Positions 1 through 9,987 of a DNA stretch of 64,000 bases are shown here, piece by piece. This DNA is from Tatumella sp. JGM118 (GTDB taxonomy: Bacteria > Pseudomonadota > Gammaproteobacteria > Enterobacterales > Enterobacteriaceae). A model generated the notes under the pieces. It was given only the letters and a program-made list of their open reading frames with translations. It was not told the origin of the DNA and did no database searches. Each line of letters opens with the position of its first letter. Positions within the stretch are counted from its first letter, which is position 1. Where the stretch lies: positions 44,338 to 108,337 of the forward strand of contig NZ_JAERJR010000011.1 of NCBI RefSeq assembly GCF_018257515.1, read 5' to 3'. Made by a program: the position numbers and the translations under genes.

Positions 1-289
1 ATTACTGAAACGCGGAATTGAAGGTGCAGCACTGGAAGTGCCTGACGAGATCGAACACAGCGGCAAAAGCTGGTCAGTGGACGCGAAACTGAAAAAGGGC
101 ATCGAAACGGATGTCGCCAAAAAAATCGTAAAACTGATCAAAGACAGCAAGCTGAAAGTCCAGACGCAGATCCAGGGCGAGTCACTGCGGGTGACCGGAA
201 AATCCCGCGATGACCTGCAAGGTGCGATGGCACTGGTTCGCGGCGGCAATCTGGGCCAGCCTTTCCAGTTTAAAAACTTCCGCGATTAA
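1..289 (+). CDS. yajQ: YajQ, nucleotide-binding protein, 3' part only
   Basis: This is the C-terminal part of a YajQ/UPF0234 family protein; the gene begins before the window. The frame is open from base 2 and ends with TAA at 287-289, giving about 95 of the usual roughly 163 residues. The segment with the residues [21 protein letters not shown] and the ending NFRD match the second half of YajQ. Family members fold as two ferredoxin-like domains and bind nucleotides; in some bacteria they bind c-di-GMP. The cellular role in enterobacteria is not settled. GTG at 38 is internal and not the start. Confidence 0.93.
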   Translation, partial: LLKRGIEGAALEVPDEIEHSGKSWSVDAKLKKGIETDVAKKIVKLIKDSKLKVQTQIQGESLRVTGKSRDDLQGAMALVRGGNLGQPFQFKNFRD

Positions 290-300
290 CCCCTCCCTAA

Positions 301-333
301 AAAAACGCGGCTTTCAGAAGCCGCGTTTTTTAT
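301..333. terminator. Bidirectional terminator between yajQ and yajR
   Basis: A 13-bp stem (301-313 with 318-330) has a 4-nt loop. It starts with A5 and ends with a T run on the plus strand, so it can stop transcription from both converging genes. Confidence 0.9.
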
Positions 334-346
334 AACCGTGTGTGGA

Positions 347-1723
347 CTACACCTGCAGCGGCTGATACTCCGCAATAATCCTCTCCAGTGCCTCACGGCT
401 GGTGACTTTACTGTCAATTTTCACATAGATGCTGTTTTCTTCCGGTATCATCATGACCGAGGAGACCCCTTCAACGGCAGATAACTTTTGCTCCAGACCC
501 GGAGTATGGCGCAGTTGATCTGAGACCAGTCGCAGGCTGCTGACATACGGAGGCTCTTTCATGGTCAGGCTGACCAGCAGCCAGACCACGGCCAGCAGGG
601 TTCCGGCCAGGAAAACGGTTTGCGCATCCATATGGCCGAAGATCCAGCCCCCCAGGCTCCCCCCGATAGCCACGCCGATAAACTGGCTGGTGGAATAGAC
701 ACCCATCGCCGTTCCTTTATAACCCGCGGGGGATTCTTTACTGATCAGTGAGGGAAGAATGGCCTCCATCAGATTAAAACCGATAAAGAACACCTGAACA
801 CCGACGACCAGGGTCCAGAAGTGTGTGCCAGCCCCCCAGAGAATAATTTCTGCAATGACCAGCAAGGCCACACAACTGATAAACACGGCTTTCATCCTGC
901 GTTTGACTTCGGCAATGATGACAAAAGGCATCACCACCACAAACGCAATCAGCATGGTAACGAAATAGACTTTCCAGTGCTGGGAGGCCGGGAATCCTGC
1001 GTTTTCGAACTGGCCGGGCAGGGCCACAAAACTGGACATCAGCAGGATGTGTAAGCAGAGAATACCGAAGTTCAGCTTCAGTAACCGCGGGCTGGCCAGT
1101 ACCTTTTTAAAGCTGCCTTTTACCATCCCGGATTCACGGTTCAGCACATGATCTTTGGCGGAAGGGACAATGGCCAGCGTGATAAATATGCCGAGGGTCG
1201 CCAGTAGCGCAATCATCCAGAACAGCGCGTGCAGGCCAAGAATATGGGTGACGACCGGGCCGATAACCATGGCAATCGCAAAGGTCACCCCAAAACTGAT
1301 CCCGATAAATGCCATCGCTTTGGTACGGTTCTGCTCGCGGGTCAGATCAGACAGCAGCGCCATCACTGCCGCGGCAATGGCTCCGGAGCCCTGTAAGGCG
1401 CGTCCGAGAATGATCCCCCAGATAGACTGCGTACAGGCAGCTATCACGCTACCCAGCACAAATAACAACAGCCCTCCGACGATTAAGGGTTTACGGCCTA
1501 TGCGGTCAGACAGCAATCCGAACGGGATCTGGAATACGGCCTGAGCTAAACCATAGATGCCGATGGCTAAACCAATCAGCGCTTCGGAAGCCCCCTGCAG
1601 GGCCATACCATAGGTCGTTAATACGGGCAGCACCATAAACATACCCAGCATCCGTAGCGAAAAGACGGTGCCAAGCCCCCATGTTGCTCTCCGTTCCAGC
1701 GACGTCATTTTATTATCGTTCAT
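347..1723 (-). CDS. yajR: YajR, major facilitator family transporter
   Basis: This is a 458-residue inner-membrane transporter of the major facilitator superfamily, against about 454 in E. coli. About twelve hydrophobic segments fill residues 15-390. The loop between helices 2 and 3 carries the MFS signature GLLSDRIGRKP, near residue 70. The last 65 or so residues form a soluble ferredoxin-like domain (the YAM domain), with the segment SVMMIPEENSIYVKID. The family is a putative proton-coupled drug or metabolite exporter and its substrate is unknown. The gene is a single unit convergent with yajQ. Its position next to yajQ and cyoE matches E. coli. Confidence 0.93.
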   Translation of the reverse strand: MNDNKMTSLERRATWGLGTVFSLRMLGMFMVLPVLTTYGMALQGASEALIGLAIGIYGLAQAVFQIPFGLLSDRIGRKPLIVGGLLLFVLGSVIAACTQSIWGIILGRALQGSGAIAAAVMALLSDLTREQNRTKAMAFIGISFGVTFAIAMVIGPVVTHILGLHALFWMIALLATLGIFITLAIVPSAKDHVLNRESGMVKGSFKKVLASPRLLKLNFGILCLHILLMSSFVALPGQFENAGFPASQHWKVYFVTMLIAFVVVMPFVIIAEVKRRMKAVFISCVALLVIAEIILWGAGTHFWTLVVGVQVFFIGFNLMEAILPSLISKESPAGYKGTAMGVYSTSQFIGVAIGGSLGGWIFGHMDAQTVFLAGTLLAVVWLLVSLTMKEPPYVSSLRLVSDQLRHTPGLEQKLSAVEGVSSVMMIPEENSIYVKIDSKVTSREALERIIAEYQPLQV

Positions 1724-1810
1724 TAAAACCTCTTTTTATTGACCGACGCTATAGTAAGGTGCGTAACAAGCCCGGTAAAATAATACTTTACAAACAGAAG
1801 TAACAAAAAA

Positions 1811-1837
1811 AGAAAAGGCGCGTATGTCGCGCCTTTT
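1811..1837 (-). terminator. Terminator of the cyo operon
   Basis: A 10-bp perfect stem (1813-1822 with 1828-1837) has a 5-nt loop. On the minus strand it is followed by a T-rich tract, the complement of 1803-1812. It lies just past the cyoE stop codon. Confidence 0.9.
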
Positions 1838-1857
1838 AGTTCTGACAGGGGAGGGAC

Positions 1858-2748
1858 TTACCAGACGTAAGTCAGCAGGTCTCTGGAGGTCGGGGTCATA
1901 AAATCGACCGACATCATGACGCTGAGAGCGGTAATGGCAACAATGGAGAAGACGAATAATTTCCTGGCCCAGAGGCGATCATCATTGGTCCGCTTATAGC
2001 CGGAAAGGGCCATACCGAGCCACCAGAGACTCACCACCGCAGCAACCACCAGATACTTGTAACCCGCGTATCCGCCCAGAGAGAGCATCAACGTGGCTAT
2101 CATAAATGCCAGAATATAAATGGTAATATGATGTTTCGCGACAGAGATCCCCTTCACCACCGGCAATACCGGAATATTAGCCGCCTGGTAATCTTTAAAC
2201 CGGTAGATGGCAATGGCATAGGAATGCGGCATTTGCCAGAGGCTAAAGATAGCCAGCAGGATCAGGGCACCGGCATCGAATTCATTCGATACGGCACAGT
2301 AACCGATCACCGGTGGCGCAGCCCCCGAAAGACTACCGATTAACGTGCCGTACACTGAATGACGCTTCATATAGAGGCTATAGATGCCGACGTAGACGAT
2401 GAAGCCAATCACTGACAACCACATGGCCAGTGGATTGGCACCAAAGTACAACATCATAAAGCCAGCAATACCCAGGAAGGTCGCATACACCAGGCTGGTT
2501 TTCGCGGAAATGAGTCCTTTCACAAGAACCCTGTTCTTTGTTCTCTCCATTTTCCGGTCGATATCCCGGTCGATCACGTTGTTAAACACACAACCTGATG
2601 CCACCACTAATGATACGCCGACCATGGAGGTGAGGAATAAGGTGTAATTAATACTGCCTTTGGAGGCCAGTAAAAACCCACCAACCACAGAAATTAGATT
2701 TCCGAAAATAATTCCTGGTTTTGTCACTTGCAGGTATTGCTTAATCAT
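1858..2748 (-). CDS. cyoE: CyoE, protoheme IX farnesyltransferase (heme O synthase)
   Basis: This 296-residue membrane prenyltransferase attaches a farnesyl group to protoheme to make heme O, the cofactor of cytochrome bo3. It is of the UbiA type. The aspartate-rich motif [15 protein letters not shown] lies near residues 57-71, followed by about eight hydrophobic helices. It is the last gene of cyoABCDE and starts 12 bases after the cyoD stop. The length equals the E. coli protein. Placement in the oxidase operon couples heme O supply to the enzyme that needs it. Confidence 0.97.
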   Translation of the reverse strand: MIKQYLQVTKPGIIFGNLISVVGGFLLASKGSINYTLFLTSMVGVSLVVASGCVFNNVIDRDIDRKMERTKNRVLVKGLISAKTSLVYATFLGIAGFMMLYFGANPLAMWLSVIGFIVYVGIYSLYMKRHSVYGTLIGSLSGAAPPVIGYCAVSNEFDAGALILLAIFSLWQMPHSYAIAIYRFKDYQAANIPVLPVVKGISVAKHHITIYILAFMIATLMLSLGGYAGYKYLVVAAVVSLWWLGMALSGYKRTNDDRLWARKLFVFSIVAITALSVMMSVDFMTPTSRDLLTYVW

Positions 2749-2760
2749 TACGTATAACTC

Positions 2761-3090
2761 TTAGTGGGGCATCATGTTGTAATTAAGGTTCCACATGATC
2801 CAGAGTGAGCCAACCACAACAATCAGGATAATGATTGCCGAGAAGACGATGGCCACCAGGTTCCAGCCCCCCTCTGACTTACGGTCCAGATGCAGGAAAC
2901 AGACAAGATGAACGATCACCTGAACCACCGCACAAAGAACGACCACCACTAACGTCGTGCTTTTTTCTGCGCTACCCTCCATCACCATCCAGAACGGGAT
3001 CCCCGTCAGGATGATGGAAAGAATAAAGCCCGTAATATAAGACTTCAGACTTCCGTGAGACGCGCCATGTTCATTTACGGTATGACTCAT
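2761..3090 (-). CDS. cyoD: CyoD, cytochrome bo3 oxidase subunit IV
   Basis: This is a 109-residue small subunit of the bo3 ubiquinol oxidase with three hydrophobic helices. It helps assemble or stabilise the copper-binding site of CyoB. I chose the ATG at 3088-3090 (protein start [10 protein letters not shown]). It matches the family length exactly, and its A overlaps the last base of the cyoC stop codon, an arrangement typical of translational coupling. A longer reading frame runs to 3171 but would overlap cyoC by 27 codons and is not supported by homology. Confidence 0.96.
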   Translation of the reverse strand: MSHTVNEHGASHGSLKSYITGFILSIILTGIPFWMVMEGSAEKSTTLVVVVLCAVVQVIVHLVCFLHLDRKSEGGWNLVAIVFSAIIILIVVVGSLWIMWNLNYNMMPH

Positions 3091-3704
3091 TACATGGCCC
3101 CCATCAGATAGACAATGGTAAATACACAGATCCAAACCACATCCAGGAAGTGCCAGAACAGGCTCAGACACATGATACGGGTACGGTTAGCTGCACTCAG
3201 CCCACGGGTGGCGACCTGATACATCAGGACCAGCATCCAGATAAGCCCACAGGTCACATGCAGACCATGCGTGCCGACCAGAGTGAAAAAGGCCGACAGG
3301 AAGCCGCTGCGTTGTGGCCCCCAGCCTTCGGCAATCAGATGGTGGAACTCATTGATCTCCATACCGATAAAGCCAAGACCGAACAGGAAAGTCAGCACCA
3401 GCCAGCCGACCACGGCATTTTTGCTGTTTCTGTTCATGGCGATGACAGAGAAGCCGTAGGTTATTGAGCTAAACAACAGCAACGCTGTTTCACCCAGAAC
3501 ATAAGGCAGTTCGAAGAAATCCTTACCTGAAGGCCCCCCGGCGGTGTTATGAACCATCACCGCATAGGTAGCAAACAGTGTTGCAAAGATAATGCAGTCA
3601 CTCATCAGGTAGATCCAGAAGCCAAAGACTTTATTGGCTCCTGCATCGTGATGCCCATGCGCTGCATGGGCGTCGTGCTGTTTGGATAGAGTTGGAGAAG
3701 ACAT
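3090..3704 (-). CDS. cyoC: CyoC, cytochrome bo3 oxidase subunit III
   Basis: This is a 204-residue membrane subunit with five hydrophobic helices, the same length as the E. coli protein. It belongs to the heme-copper oxidase subunit III family and stabilises subunit I. The N-terminus is rich in His and Ala ([12 protein letters not shown]), as in the family. The start codon overlaps the cyoB stop by one base and the stop overlaps the cyoD start by one base, so the operon is tightly coupled. Confidence 0.97.
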   Translation of the reverse strand: MSSPTLSKQHDAHAAHGHHDAGANKVFGFWIYLMSDCIIFATLFATYAVMVHNTAGGPSGKDFFELPYVLGETALLLFSSITYGFSVIAMNRNSKNAVVGWLVLTFLFGLGFIGMEINEFHHLIAEGWGPQRSGFLSAFFTLVGTHGLHVTCGLIWMLVLMYQVATRGLSAANRTRIMCLSLFWHFLDVVWICVFTIVYLMGAM

Positions 3705-5686
3705 TATTTCACACCTGCTTTGCTGAGTTCTTCAAAGTGTTTGCGTTCAGTCCGTTCGACCTCTTCGACTGAGACATAATAATCCACGTCTTCATCGAAG
3801 CTTTTAGCAATCCACAGCGCAATAATGGCTACGAAAGAAACCCCCGCCAGCCACCAAATCCACCAGATCATGGCAAAACCGAAAACGGTGGCAAACAGCG
3901 CAATAATGGCCGGAACACCGCTATTTTTCGGCATATGAATGGCTTCATAGTGCGCAGGCTGCTGGTACGCTTCACCGCGTTCCTTCATTTCCCAGAACGC
4001 ATCACGTTCATGGATTTCAGGGATTACGGCAAAGTTATACGCCGGAGGAGGGGAGGAGATAGACCACTCCAGTGTACGGGCACCCCACGGGTCACCCGTC
4101 AGATCACGGTTTTGATCGCGGTCACGGACAGAAACCCAGAACATAATCAGCTGACACAGAATACCCAGCGCGATAATCCCGGCACCACAGGCAGCCACCA
4201 CCAGTAGCGGATGGAATTGCGGGTCAATGTTCTGGCTCAGACGACGGGTCATCCCCATAAAGCCTAACGCGTACAGCGGCATAAAGGCGACGAAGAAACC
4301 GATGATCCAGCACCAGAAAGAACGTTTGCCCCAGGTTTCATTCAGCGTGAAGCCGAACGCTTTCGGGAACCAGTAAGTGACACCCGCCATACAACCGAAT
4401 ACCACACCACCGATAATCACGTTATGGAAGTGAGCAATCAGGAACAGGCTGTTATGCAGCACAAAGTCAGCACCCGGTACGGCCAGCAGCACCCCGGTCA
4501 TTCCGCCCACCGAGAAGGTGATAATAAAACCCACGGTCCAGAGCATCGGCGCGGTCATCTGAACGCGTCCCTGATACATGGTGAACAGCCAGTTAAAGAT
4601 TTTCACCCCGGTCGGAATCGCGATGATCATGGTCATAATACCGAAGAAGGCGTTAACGTTGGCGCCGGCACCCATGGTGAAGAAGTGGTGGAGCCAGACA
4701 ACAAACGACAATACGGTAATCGCCACGGTCGCCCACACCATGGAGGTGTAGCCAAACATCCGCTTTTTGGAGAACGTCGCGGTGACTTCAGAGAAGACCC
4801 CGAAGACCGGCAGCACCAGAATGTAAACTTCCGGATGTCCCCAGACCCAGATCAGGTTGACGTACATCATCATGTTGCCGCCCATTTCATTAGTGAAGAA
4901 ATGGAAGCCCAGATAACGGTCAAGTGTCAGCAGTGCCAGGGTAACGGTCAGTACCGGGAACGCAGCGATAATCAGTACGTTGGTACACAGCGATGCCCAG
5001 GTAAAAATCGGCATTTTGAACATCGTCATGCCAGGTGCACGCATCTTCAGAATGGTGACGAAGAAGTTGATCCCGGTCAGTGTGGTCCCGATTCCGGATA
5101 ACTGCAGACTCCAGATCCAGTAGTCGACCCCGACCCCGGGACTGTATTCACTCCCGGAAAGCGGCGGATAGGCCAGCCAGCCAGTCTGTGCAAATTCCCC
5201 GACCCCGAGCGACAGGTTAACCAGAATCACACCGATCGCGGTAAACCAGAAGCTGAGGTTGTTCAGGAACGGGAAGGCGACATCACGCGCACCAATTTGC
5301 AGGGGCACGGCAATGTTCATCAGTCCGACGACAAAAGGCATCGCCACGAAGAAGATCATAATCACGCCGTGCGCGGTGAAGATCTGATCGTAGTGATGCG
5401 GCGGCAGGAAGCCCGCCTCGCCGGCCGAGGCCAGTACCTGCTGGCTACGCATCATTATCGCATCGGCGAAACCACGCAACAGCATGACGAACGCCAGGAT
5501 AATGTACATGATACCGAGCTTTTTATGGTCGATGGAGGTAATCCATTCAGACCACAGGTACTGCCACTTACCGAAGTAAGTGATAGCCGCCAGAATAGCG
5601 ATACCGACAATGATAATAGCGGAGCAGGTCACCATGACGATTGGTACGTCTAATGGAACCGCCGCTAAACTTAATTTTCCTAACAT
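3704..5686 (-). CDS. cyoB: CyoB, cytochrome bo3 ubiquinol oxidase subunit I
   Basis: This 660-residue catalytic subunit reduces O2 to water with electrons from ubiquinol and pumps protons across the inner membrane. All metal ligands are present and keep E. coli numbering: His106 and His421 for low-spin heme b, His284, His333 and His334 for CuB, and His419 for heme o3. Tyr288 of the HPEVY motif, which forms the His-Tyr crosslink, is also there. Fifteen or so membrane helices are expected. It starts three bases after the cyoA stop. Confidence 0.98.
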   Translation of the reverse strand: MLGKLSLAAVPLDVPIVMVTCSAIIIVGIAILAAITYFGKWQYLWSEWITSIDHKKLGIMYIILAFVMLLRGFADAIMMRSQQVLASAGEAGFLPPHHYDQIFTAHGVIMIFFVAMPFVVGLMNIAVPLQIGARDVAFPFLNNLSFWFTAIGVILVNLSLGVGEFAQTGWLAYPPLSGSEYSPGVGVDYWIWSLQLSGIGTTLTGINFFVTILKMRAPGMTMFKMPIFTWASLCTNVLIIAAFPVLTVTLALLTLDRYLGFHFFTNEMGGNMMMYVNLIWVWGHPEVYILVLPVFGVFSEVTATFSKKRMFGYTSMVWATVAITVLSFVVWLHHFFTMGAGANVNAFFGIMTMIIAIPTGVKIFNWLFTMYQGRVQMTAPMLWTVGFIITFSVGGMTGVLLAVPGADFVLHNSLFLIAHFHNVIIGGVVFGCMAGVTYWFPKAFGFTLNETWGKRSFWCWIIGFFVAFMPLYALGFMGMTRRLSQNIDPQFHPLLVVAACGAGIIALGILCQLIMFWVSVRDRDQNRDLTGDPWGARTLEWSISSPPPAYNFAVIPEIHERDAFWEMKERGEAYQQPAHYEAIHMPKNSGVPAIIALFATVFGFAMIWWIWWLAGVSFVAIIALWIAKSFDEDVDYYVSVEEVERTERKHFEELSKAGVK

Positions 5687-5689
5687 GGT

Positions 5690-6616
5690 TTATTCCCCTG
5701 CTCCGGCGGTAGCCTGATGGCTCATATCCATACCTTCGTGCTGAGACATGGTCATATTCCCGTCATGTGCCATGAACTTATCGACAACCTCGTTGAAAAG
5801 TTGCGGATTCGCGGTAGAGAAGTACTCCACGGGATTATTCTCACTCGGTGCGGCCAGCTGGTTGAATTGATCCAGGGTGGTCAGCGTATTTGACGACGCC
5901 TTCACCTTATCTACCCATTGCTGGAAGTCCGCGTTGTCTTTGGTGGCAATGGCTTTGAACTTCATACCAGAGAAACCACGACCGCTGAAGTTAGACGAAA
6001 TACCGTCAAAAATTCCTGGCTGATTGGCAATCAGGTGCAGTTTGGTCTGCATTCCTGCCATCGCGTAGATCTGGCTGCCAAGGGTAGGAATAAAGAAGGA
6101 GTTCATCACGGAGTTCGAGGTGATTCTGAAACTGACCGGCGTATTGACCGGGAAGGCAATCTGGTTAACCGTGGCTATCCCTTGTTCCGGGTAGATAAAC
6201 AGCCATTTCCAGTCCAGGGCAATGACGTCAATCTCGACAGGTTTTACCTCTGAAGCGATAGGTTTTGCGGGTTCAAGTGCGTGAGTTGATTTCCATGTCA
6301 GCACACCCAGGAAGAGAATGATAAGGATAGGGACTATCCAGACCACTGCTTCCACTTTATTCGAGTGCGACCAGTTAGGTGAATATTTAGCGTTCGTATT
6401 CGACGCCCGATATTTCCAGGCAAACACGATAGCCATAAAGATTACAGGGATCACCACCACTAACATCAAGCCGAAGGCTGTCATGATCAGTGAACGTTGC
6501 TCCATTGCAATCTGACCTTTGGGATTTAATAAGGCACTATCACATCCGCTGAGTAACACTGCGCCGGTGATAAGTGACAAAATCCCCAAACATTTATTGT
6601 ATTTCCTGAGTCTCAT
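5690..6616 (-). CDS. cyoA: CyoA, cytochrome bo3 oxidase subunit II
   Basis: This is a 308-residue lipoprotein subunit (E. coli 315). It has a lipobox LLSGC with Cys25 as the predicted lipidation site, two membrane helices, and a periplasmic cupredoxin-like domain that lacks the CuA ligands, as expected for a quinol oxidase. The C-terminus is rich in Met and His ([18 protein letters not shown]), as in relatives. It is the first gene of cyoABCDE. Confidence 0.97.
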   Translation of the reverse strand: MRLRKYNKCLGILSLITGAVLLSGCDSALLNPKGQIAMEQRSLIMTAFGLMLVVVIPVIFMAIVFAWKYRASNTNAKYSPNWSHSNKVEAVVWIVPILIILFLGVLTWKSTHALEPAKPIASEVKPVEIDVIALDWKWLFIYPEQGIATVNQIAFPVNTPVSFRITSNSVMNSFFIPTLGSQIYAMAGMQTKLHLIANQPGIFDGISSNFSGRGFSGMKFKAIATKDNADFQQWVDKVKASSNTLTTLDQFNQLAAPSENNPVEYFSTANPQLFNEVVDKFMAHDGNMTMSQHEGMDMSHQATAGAGE

Positions 6617-7007
6617 TTAACGACCTCAATGACAAAGGGCTTATTGTCGTTTAAGTGTGGTGGCATTTTACGGTAAGGTTTCTTTACTGTAAACCAAATT
6701 GAGGTTGTGTCATCAGAATGTATCCTTACCCTCAGTAAAATTTAACAAAGTTTACCCGGAGTTAAAAAGCTAAGATACATCAACCAGTTAGTCGCTATTC
6801 GAACAGACTGAAATATTCTTATCGCTAATATTCCTTATAGCTATAACGGCCACGGGCTGTTATAAGAAAATTAACATTTAACCTTCTGTTAACTATTTAG
6901 CCGGTTATTTCGGCAATACACTGGCTATAATTTAGCCAGTTGTTAACAGCTATGAAACGGGGGGATTAAAATAATGTGCCACCCCACTTCAGATTACGCA
7001 TTAAATG
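6617..7007 (-). promoter_or_regulatory. cyo operon control region
   Basis: This 391-base AT-rich stretch has no gene. On the minus strand a sigma70-type promoter can be read: -35 TTTACA (complement of 6688-6693), a 17-bp spacer, and -10 TAAAAT (complement of 6665-6670), about 45 bases before the cyoA start. An inverted repeat at 6920-6940 (8-bp arms) lies close to the ampG stop and may end ampG transcription, but it has no clear T run. ArcA and Fnr control of cyo is known in E. coli; I did not assign those sites. Confidence 0.6.
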
Positions 7008-8474
7008 TCACTTTTTTATCTGCCGGCAATCGAGCATCACTCCGAATAATACGGCGAGGCAGAGAATGGCCATTCCTGTTTCAAAAATGGGCGCATCCCG
7101 AAAGCCGGCGGGTAGCCAATGGAACGCTGACAGCATAAGTGTAGACAGCCAGCCAAAAAGTACCAGGCAACCGGCAAGAAACACCCGGAAAGCCAGGCGA
7201 TAAGCGGAGGGAAATGCGGTTCGCCGCGGAAAAGAGGTTTGCCGGGTGAGTCCGTTGAGGCTGTGACGGCTGATGAGCAGCAGCAGCAGCCCCGGTACTC
7301 CGGCAAAAACGGTAAAGGCATAAAATAACGGCCATCCCCACAGTTCCACCAGCCAGCCGGCGGCCGGCCCCACATAGACCCGGCCTACCGCCGAGAGTGC
7401 CGACAGCAAAGCGAACTGGGTGGCTGAAAACGATGCGTTACATAACGCCATCAGCAGGGCGACAAAGGCGGCGGTGCCCATGCCCCCGCACAGGTTTTCG
7501 ATAAAGACCGCGCTGGCCATGCTCCACAGATGGACCGGCGTGACACTCAGTAGCCAGTAAGCCAGATTGGATACCGTCTGAAAGATACCAAACCACATCA
7601 GTGCGCGGAACAGGGTCAGTCGCTGCATCAGCACGCCGCCATACAGCGCCCCGATGATGGTTGCCAGTAACCCGAGCGTTTTATTTACCAGCCCGACATC
7701 CCCGGCACTGAACCCCAGACCACGGATCAGAAATGTGGTACTCAGCGCACCCGCAAACGCGTCACCGAGCTTATAAAGGATGATCAGGGTGATCATCAGC
7801 CAGGCATTATTGCGACCGAAAAAGTCGAGCAGGGGGGCGACCACGGCCTCACGGAGGGTCAGCGGACGTACCGCCGTGGTCTCCGGCTCTTTTGCCATCA
7901 GGGTCCCGAGGATCCCGGGCAGCATCAGCAGAGCCATCAGCCAGTAAGTGGCATGCCAGCCGAGAAAACGATCTGCCAGCCAGAGGGCTAAGCCCCCGGA
8001 CACCAGCATGGCGAGCCGGTAACCGAGCACCGTAATCGCCGCACCGCTGCCGCGTTGCTCTGCCGGAAGAACATCCGTTTTCCAGGCATCAAAGACGATG
8101 TCCTGGGAGGCTGAGCAAAAGGCGACGATCACTGCCAGTAAAGCAAGCCAGGTCAGATGACCGGCAGGCTGAATAAAGCCCATGGCGGCGATGGTGATCA
8201 TCAGGGCGCATTGCGCCATTAATAACCACCCGCGACGACGGCTCAGTACCGGCGGAGCATAGCGATCCAGAAAGGGAGACCAAAGAAACTTAAAGACGTA
8301 GGCCTGTCCGACCAGAGAGAAAATACCGATAGTTTTCAGATCGATATTTTCAACGGTCATCCAGGCCTGAAGAGTACCGGACGTTAAGGCCAGCGGTAAG
8401 CCTGACGAAAACCCCAGTAATAGCAGAACAGTAAAGTTACGCTGGCTGAAAATCTTTAAATAGTCTGAACGCAT
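7008..8474 (-). CDS. ampG: AmpG, muropeptide permease
   Basis: This is an inner-membrane permease that imports GlcNAc-anhydro-muropeptides for cell-wall recycling and, where ampC-ampR exist, beta-lactamase induction. With the start used here it has 488 residues (E. coli 491). Conserved stretches include SSGLPLALTSGTLQAWM and FCSASQDIVFDAWKTD, with about fourteen hydrophobic helices. I chose the ATG at 8472-8474 (MRSDYLKIF) because an AGGGTG ribosome site stands just before it and the family begins there. An ATG at 8489 lies inside a hairpin and has no ribosome site. It is downstream of yajG on the same strand, probably one operon. The C-terminal third is more diverged than the rest. Confidence 0.95.
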   Translation of the reverse strand: MRSDYLKIFSQRNFTVLLLLGFSSGLPLALTSGTLQAWMTVENIDLKTIGIFSLVGQAYVFKFLWSPFLDRYAPPVLSRRRGWLLMAQCALMITIAAMGFIQPAGHLTWLALLAVIVAFCSASQDIVFDAWKTDVLPAEQRGSGAAITVLGYRLAMLVSGGLALWLADRFLGWHATYWLMALLMLPGILGTLMAKEPETTAVRPLTLREAVVAPLLDFFGRNNAWLMITLIILYKLGDAFAGALSTTFLIRGLGFSAGDVGLVNKTLGLLATIIGALYGGVLMQRLTLFRALMWFGIFQTVSNLAYWLLSVTPVHLWSMASAVFIENLCGGMGTAAFVALLMALCNASFSATQFALLSALSAVGRVYVGPAAGWLVELWGWPLFYAFTVFAGVPGLLLLLISRHSLNGLTRQTSFPRRTAFPSAYRLAFRVFLAGCLVLFGWLSTLMLSAFHWLPAGFRDAPIFETGMAILCLAVLFGVMLDCRQIKK

Positions 8475-8482
8475 GACACCCT

Positions 8483-8507
8483 GCTGCATGATGAAAATTC
8501 ATGCAGC
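8483..8507 (-). promoter_or_regulatory. Hairpin between yajG and ampG
   Basis: A perfect 9-bp inverted repeat (8483-8491 with 8499-8507) has a 7-nt loop and lies between the yajG stop and the ampG ribosome site. There is no T run, so it is more likely an RNA-processing or translation-control structure than a terminator. Confidence 0.5.
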
Positions 8508-8518
8508 AATCATATCAT

Positions 8519-9097
8519 TCAGCGGGAGTTTTGTTTAATGAAGTCATTGATGCTAGTGTCCTGAGCCATATCAGAAATCACATCACTCATTGTGGCATTG
8601 ACGGCATTAGTGATCTTTTCGTTCGTGGCATTGAAGGCACCTTCCACACTGTAGGTCTGACGATAGGTTTTGACCTGACGGTTACCATTTTTCGCCGTAG
8701 CCGTGATGGAGATGTCCGCATTAGTCGTAATGCTGTAACGCAGGTTCCCCTGGGTGACATTCGCATAGAGTTTGTTGACGACGATCTGCAGGTCAACCGC
8801 ACCATTCGGGCCAATCATATACCCGCGCGCGGTCATCTGTTTTTCCAGCACTTCCTGCAACAGGAAACGTAAATCACGTGACGGCGTCAGGGTAACCAGC
8901 TGGTTATCACGGTTGATCTGCGCCAGCGCCTGGCTGGTACGTTGGTCGGCCCCGTTAACGCTGATAGTCACGCCCATCAGGCTGGGGTCTTGCTGAGGTA
9001 ATGTCATTTTCGGGGTGACATCAAGGGTATTACTGCTGGTAGCGCAGCCGGCAAGGGCAAAGGCTGCCAGCAGAGGGAAGATTACGCGTTTTAACAT
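8519..9097 (-). CDS. yajG: YajG, predicted outer-membrane lipoprotein
   Basis: This 192-residue lipoprotein of unknown function is the same length as E. coli YajG. I chose the ATG at 9095-9097 because the protein then begins with a typical lipoprotein signal (MLKRVIFPLLAAFALAGC, Cys18). The frame runs on to 9232, but that extension has no signal. Residue +2 is Ala, which predicts outer-membrane sorting. The mature domain carries the YajG pattern with SVNGADQRTSQALAQ. It lies upstream of ampG in the same direction and divergent from bolA. Confidence 0.94.
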   Translation of the reverse strand: MLKRVIFPLLAAFALAGCATSSNTLDVTPKMTLPQQDPSLMGVTISVNGADQRTSQALAQINRDNQLVTLTPSRDLRFLLQEVLEKQMTARGYMIGPNGAVDLQIVVNKLYANVTQGNLRYSITTNADISITATAKNGNRQVKTYRQTYSVEGAFNATNEKITNAVNATMSDVISDMAQDTSINDFIKQNSR

Positions 9098-9376
9098 ACA
9101 AATTTTCTCATCACATGATAAAAACAAGATAGCCCGCAACACGGTGTGCCGGCAGAACCCGGGCAGCATACCCGGGAAGGCTGTCAGATGAATCTGTAAA
9201 AGCCTCTGGATTTCAGCGGATAACTCATCCATAGTCCGCGGATGTTACCGCTCTATCATGCTTAATCGTCTATTAAATAGCACGTAATTTTTTTGCACAG
9301 ATAGCGCCGTGATTCTGAAAAACAAACTAGTATTGATAATGAAGGGCAGCGTGCTCGCAAGCCAGGAGTAACAGAG

Positions 9377-9691
9377 ATGATTCGGGGAATAATAGAAGAC
9401 AAATTACGCAACGAATTTCAGCCTGTCCACCTCGATGTTCAGGATGAAAGCTATCGTCACAACGTGCCTGCCGGTTCAGAAAGCCACTTTAAAGTGGTGA
9501 TTGTCACTGACCGCTTTGCGGGACAGCGTTTTCTGGCCCGGCATCGCGCAATCTACAGTGTCTTGTCTGAGGAACTGGCAGGCCCGGTCCATGCCCTCGC
9601 ACTGCATACGTATACCACCGCAGAATGGCAGGGCTTGCAGGATACGGTTCCCGCGTCCCCTGACTGTCGCGGGGCCGGGTTACAGGCATAA
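9377..9691 (+). CDS. bolA: BolA, stress and morphology regulator
   Basis: This is a 104-residue BolA/IbaG family protein (E. coli 105). BolA influences cell shape, biofilm formation and stationary-phase gene expression, and with monothiol glutaredoxin binds a [2Fe-2S] cluster. The conserved core [19 protein letters not shown] includes the His residues used for cluster binding, and the C-terminal part HALALHTYT is kept. A good ribosome site (CAGGAG) stands nine bases before the ATG. Confidence 0.97.
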   Translation: MIRGIIEDKLRNEFQPVHLDVQDESYRHNVPAGSESHFKVVIVTDRFAGQRFLARHRAIYSVLSEELAGPVHALALHTYTTAEWQGLQDTVPASPDCRGAGLQA

Positions 9692-9715
9692 CCTGTCCCG
9701 GGTGACTCTCTCTGT

Positions 9716-9742
9716 AACGGCCCTGCGGCCGTTTTTTTTTAT
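9716..9742 (+). terminator. bolA terminator
   Basis: A 7-bp stem (9716-9722 with 9727-9733) has a 4-nt loop and runs into nine T residues. Confidence 0.92.
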
Positions 9743-9804
9743 GAAAAAAATCCAGAGCGGATCAAAAATCAGCGTCAGTGCCCTGATCCACTGCATGTGG
9801 CACC

Positions 9805-9833
9805 TCGACTCATTCCCCCGATGCCGCTATAAT
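9805..9833 (+). promoter_or_regulatory. Candidate tig promoter
   Basis: A perfect -10 TATAAT (9828-9833) stands 17 bases after a weak -35 (TCGACT, 9805-9810). This leaves an untranslated leader of about 150 bases before tig. Confidence 0.65.
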
Positions 9834-9987
9834 GCTGCGTCTATTTTTCCGGAATGTCTTCGGGACGCTTCTGGTAACAGGGAACGGAGTATTCTTCACG
9901 GAAGCCGTCCCGGTTGTTAGATAGTGCGTATTCATTAATGCGTGATGTCTGAAGTTGACCGAGCACGTGATTTTTTGAGGTAACAAG

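Noticed and set aside
4424..5101. 225-codon ORF opposite cyoB
   Set aside because: Antisense shadow of cyoB.
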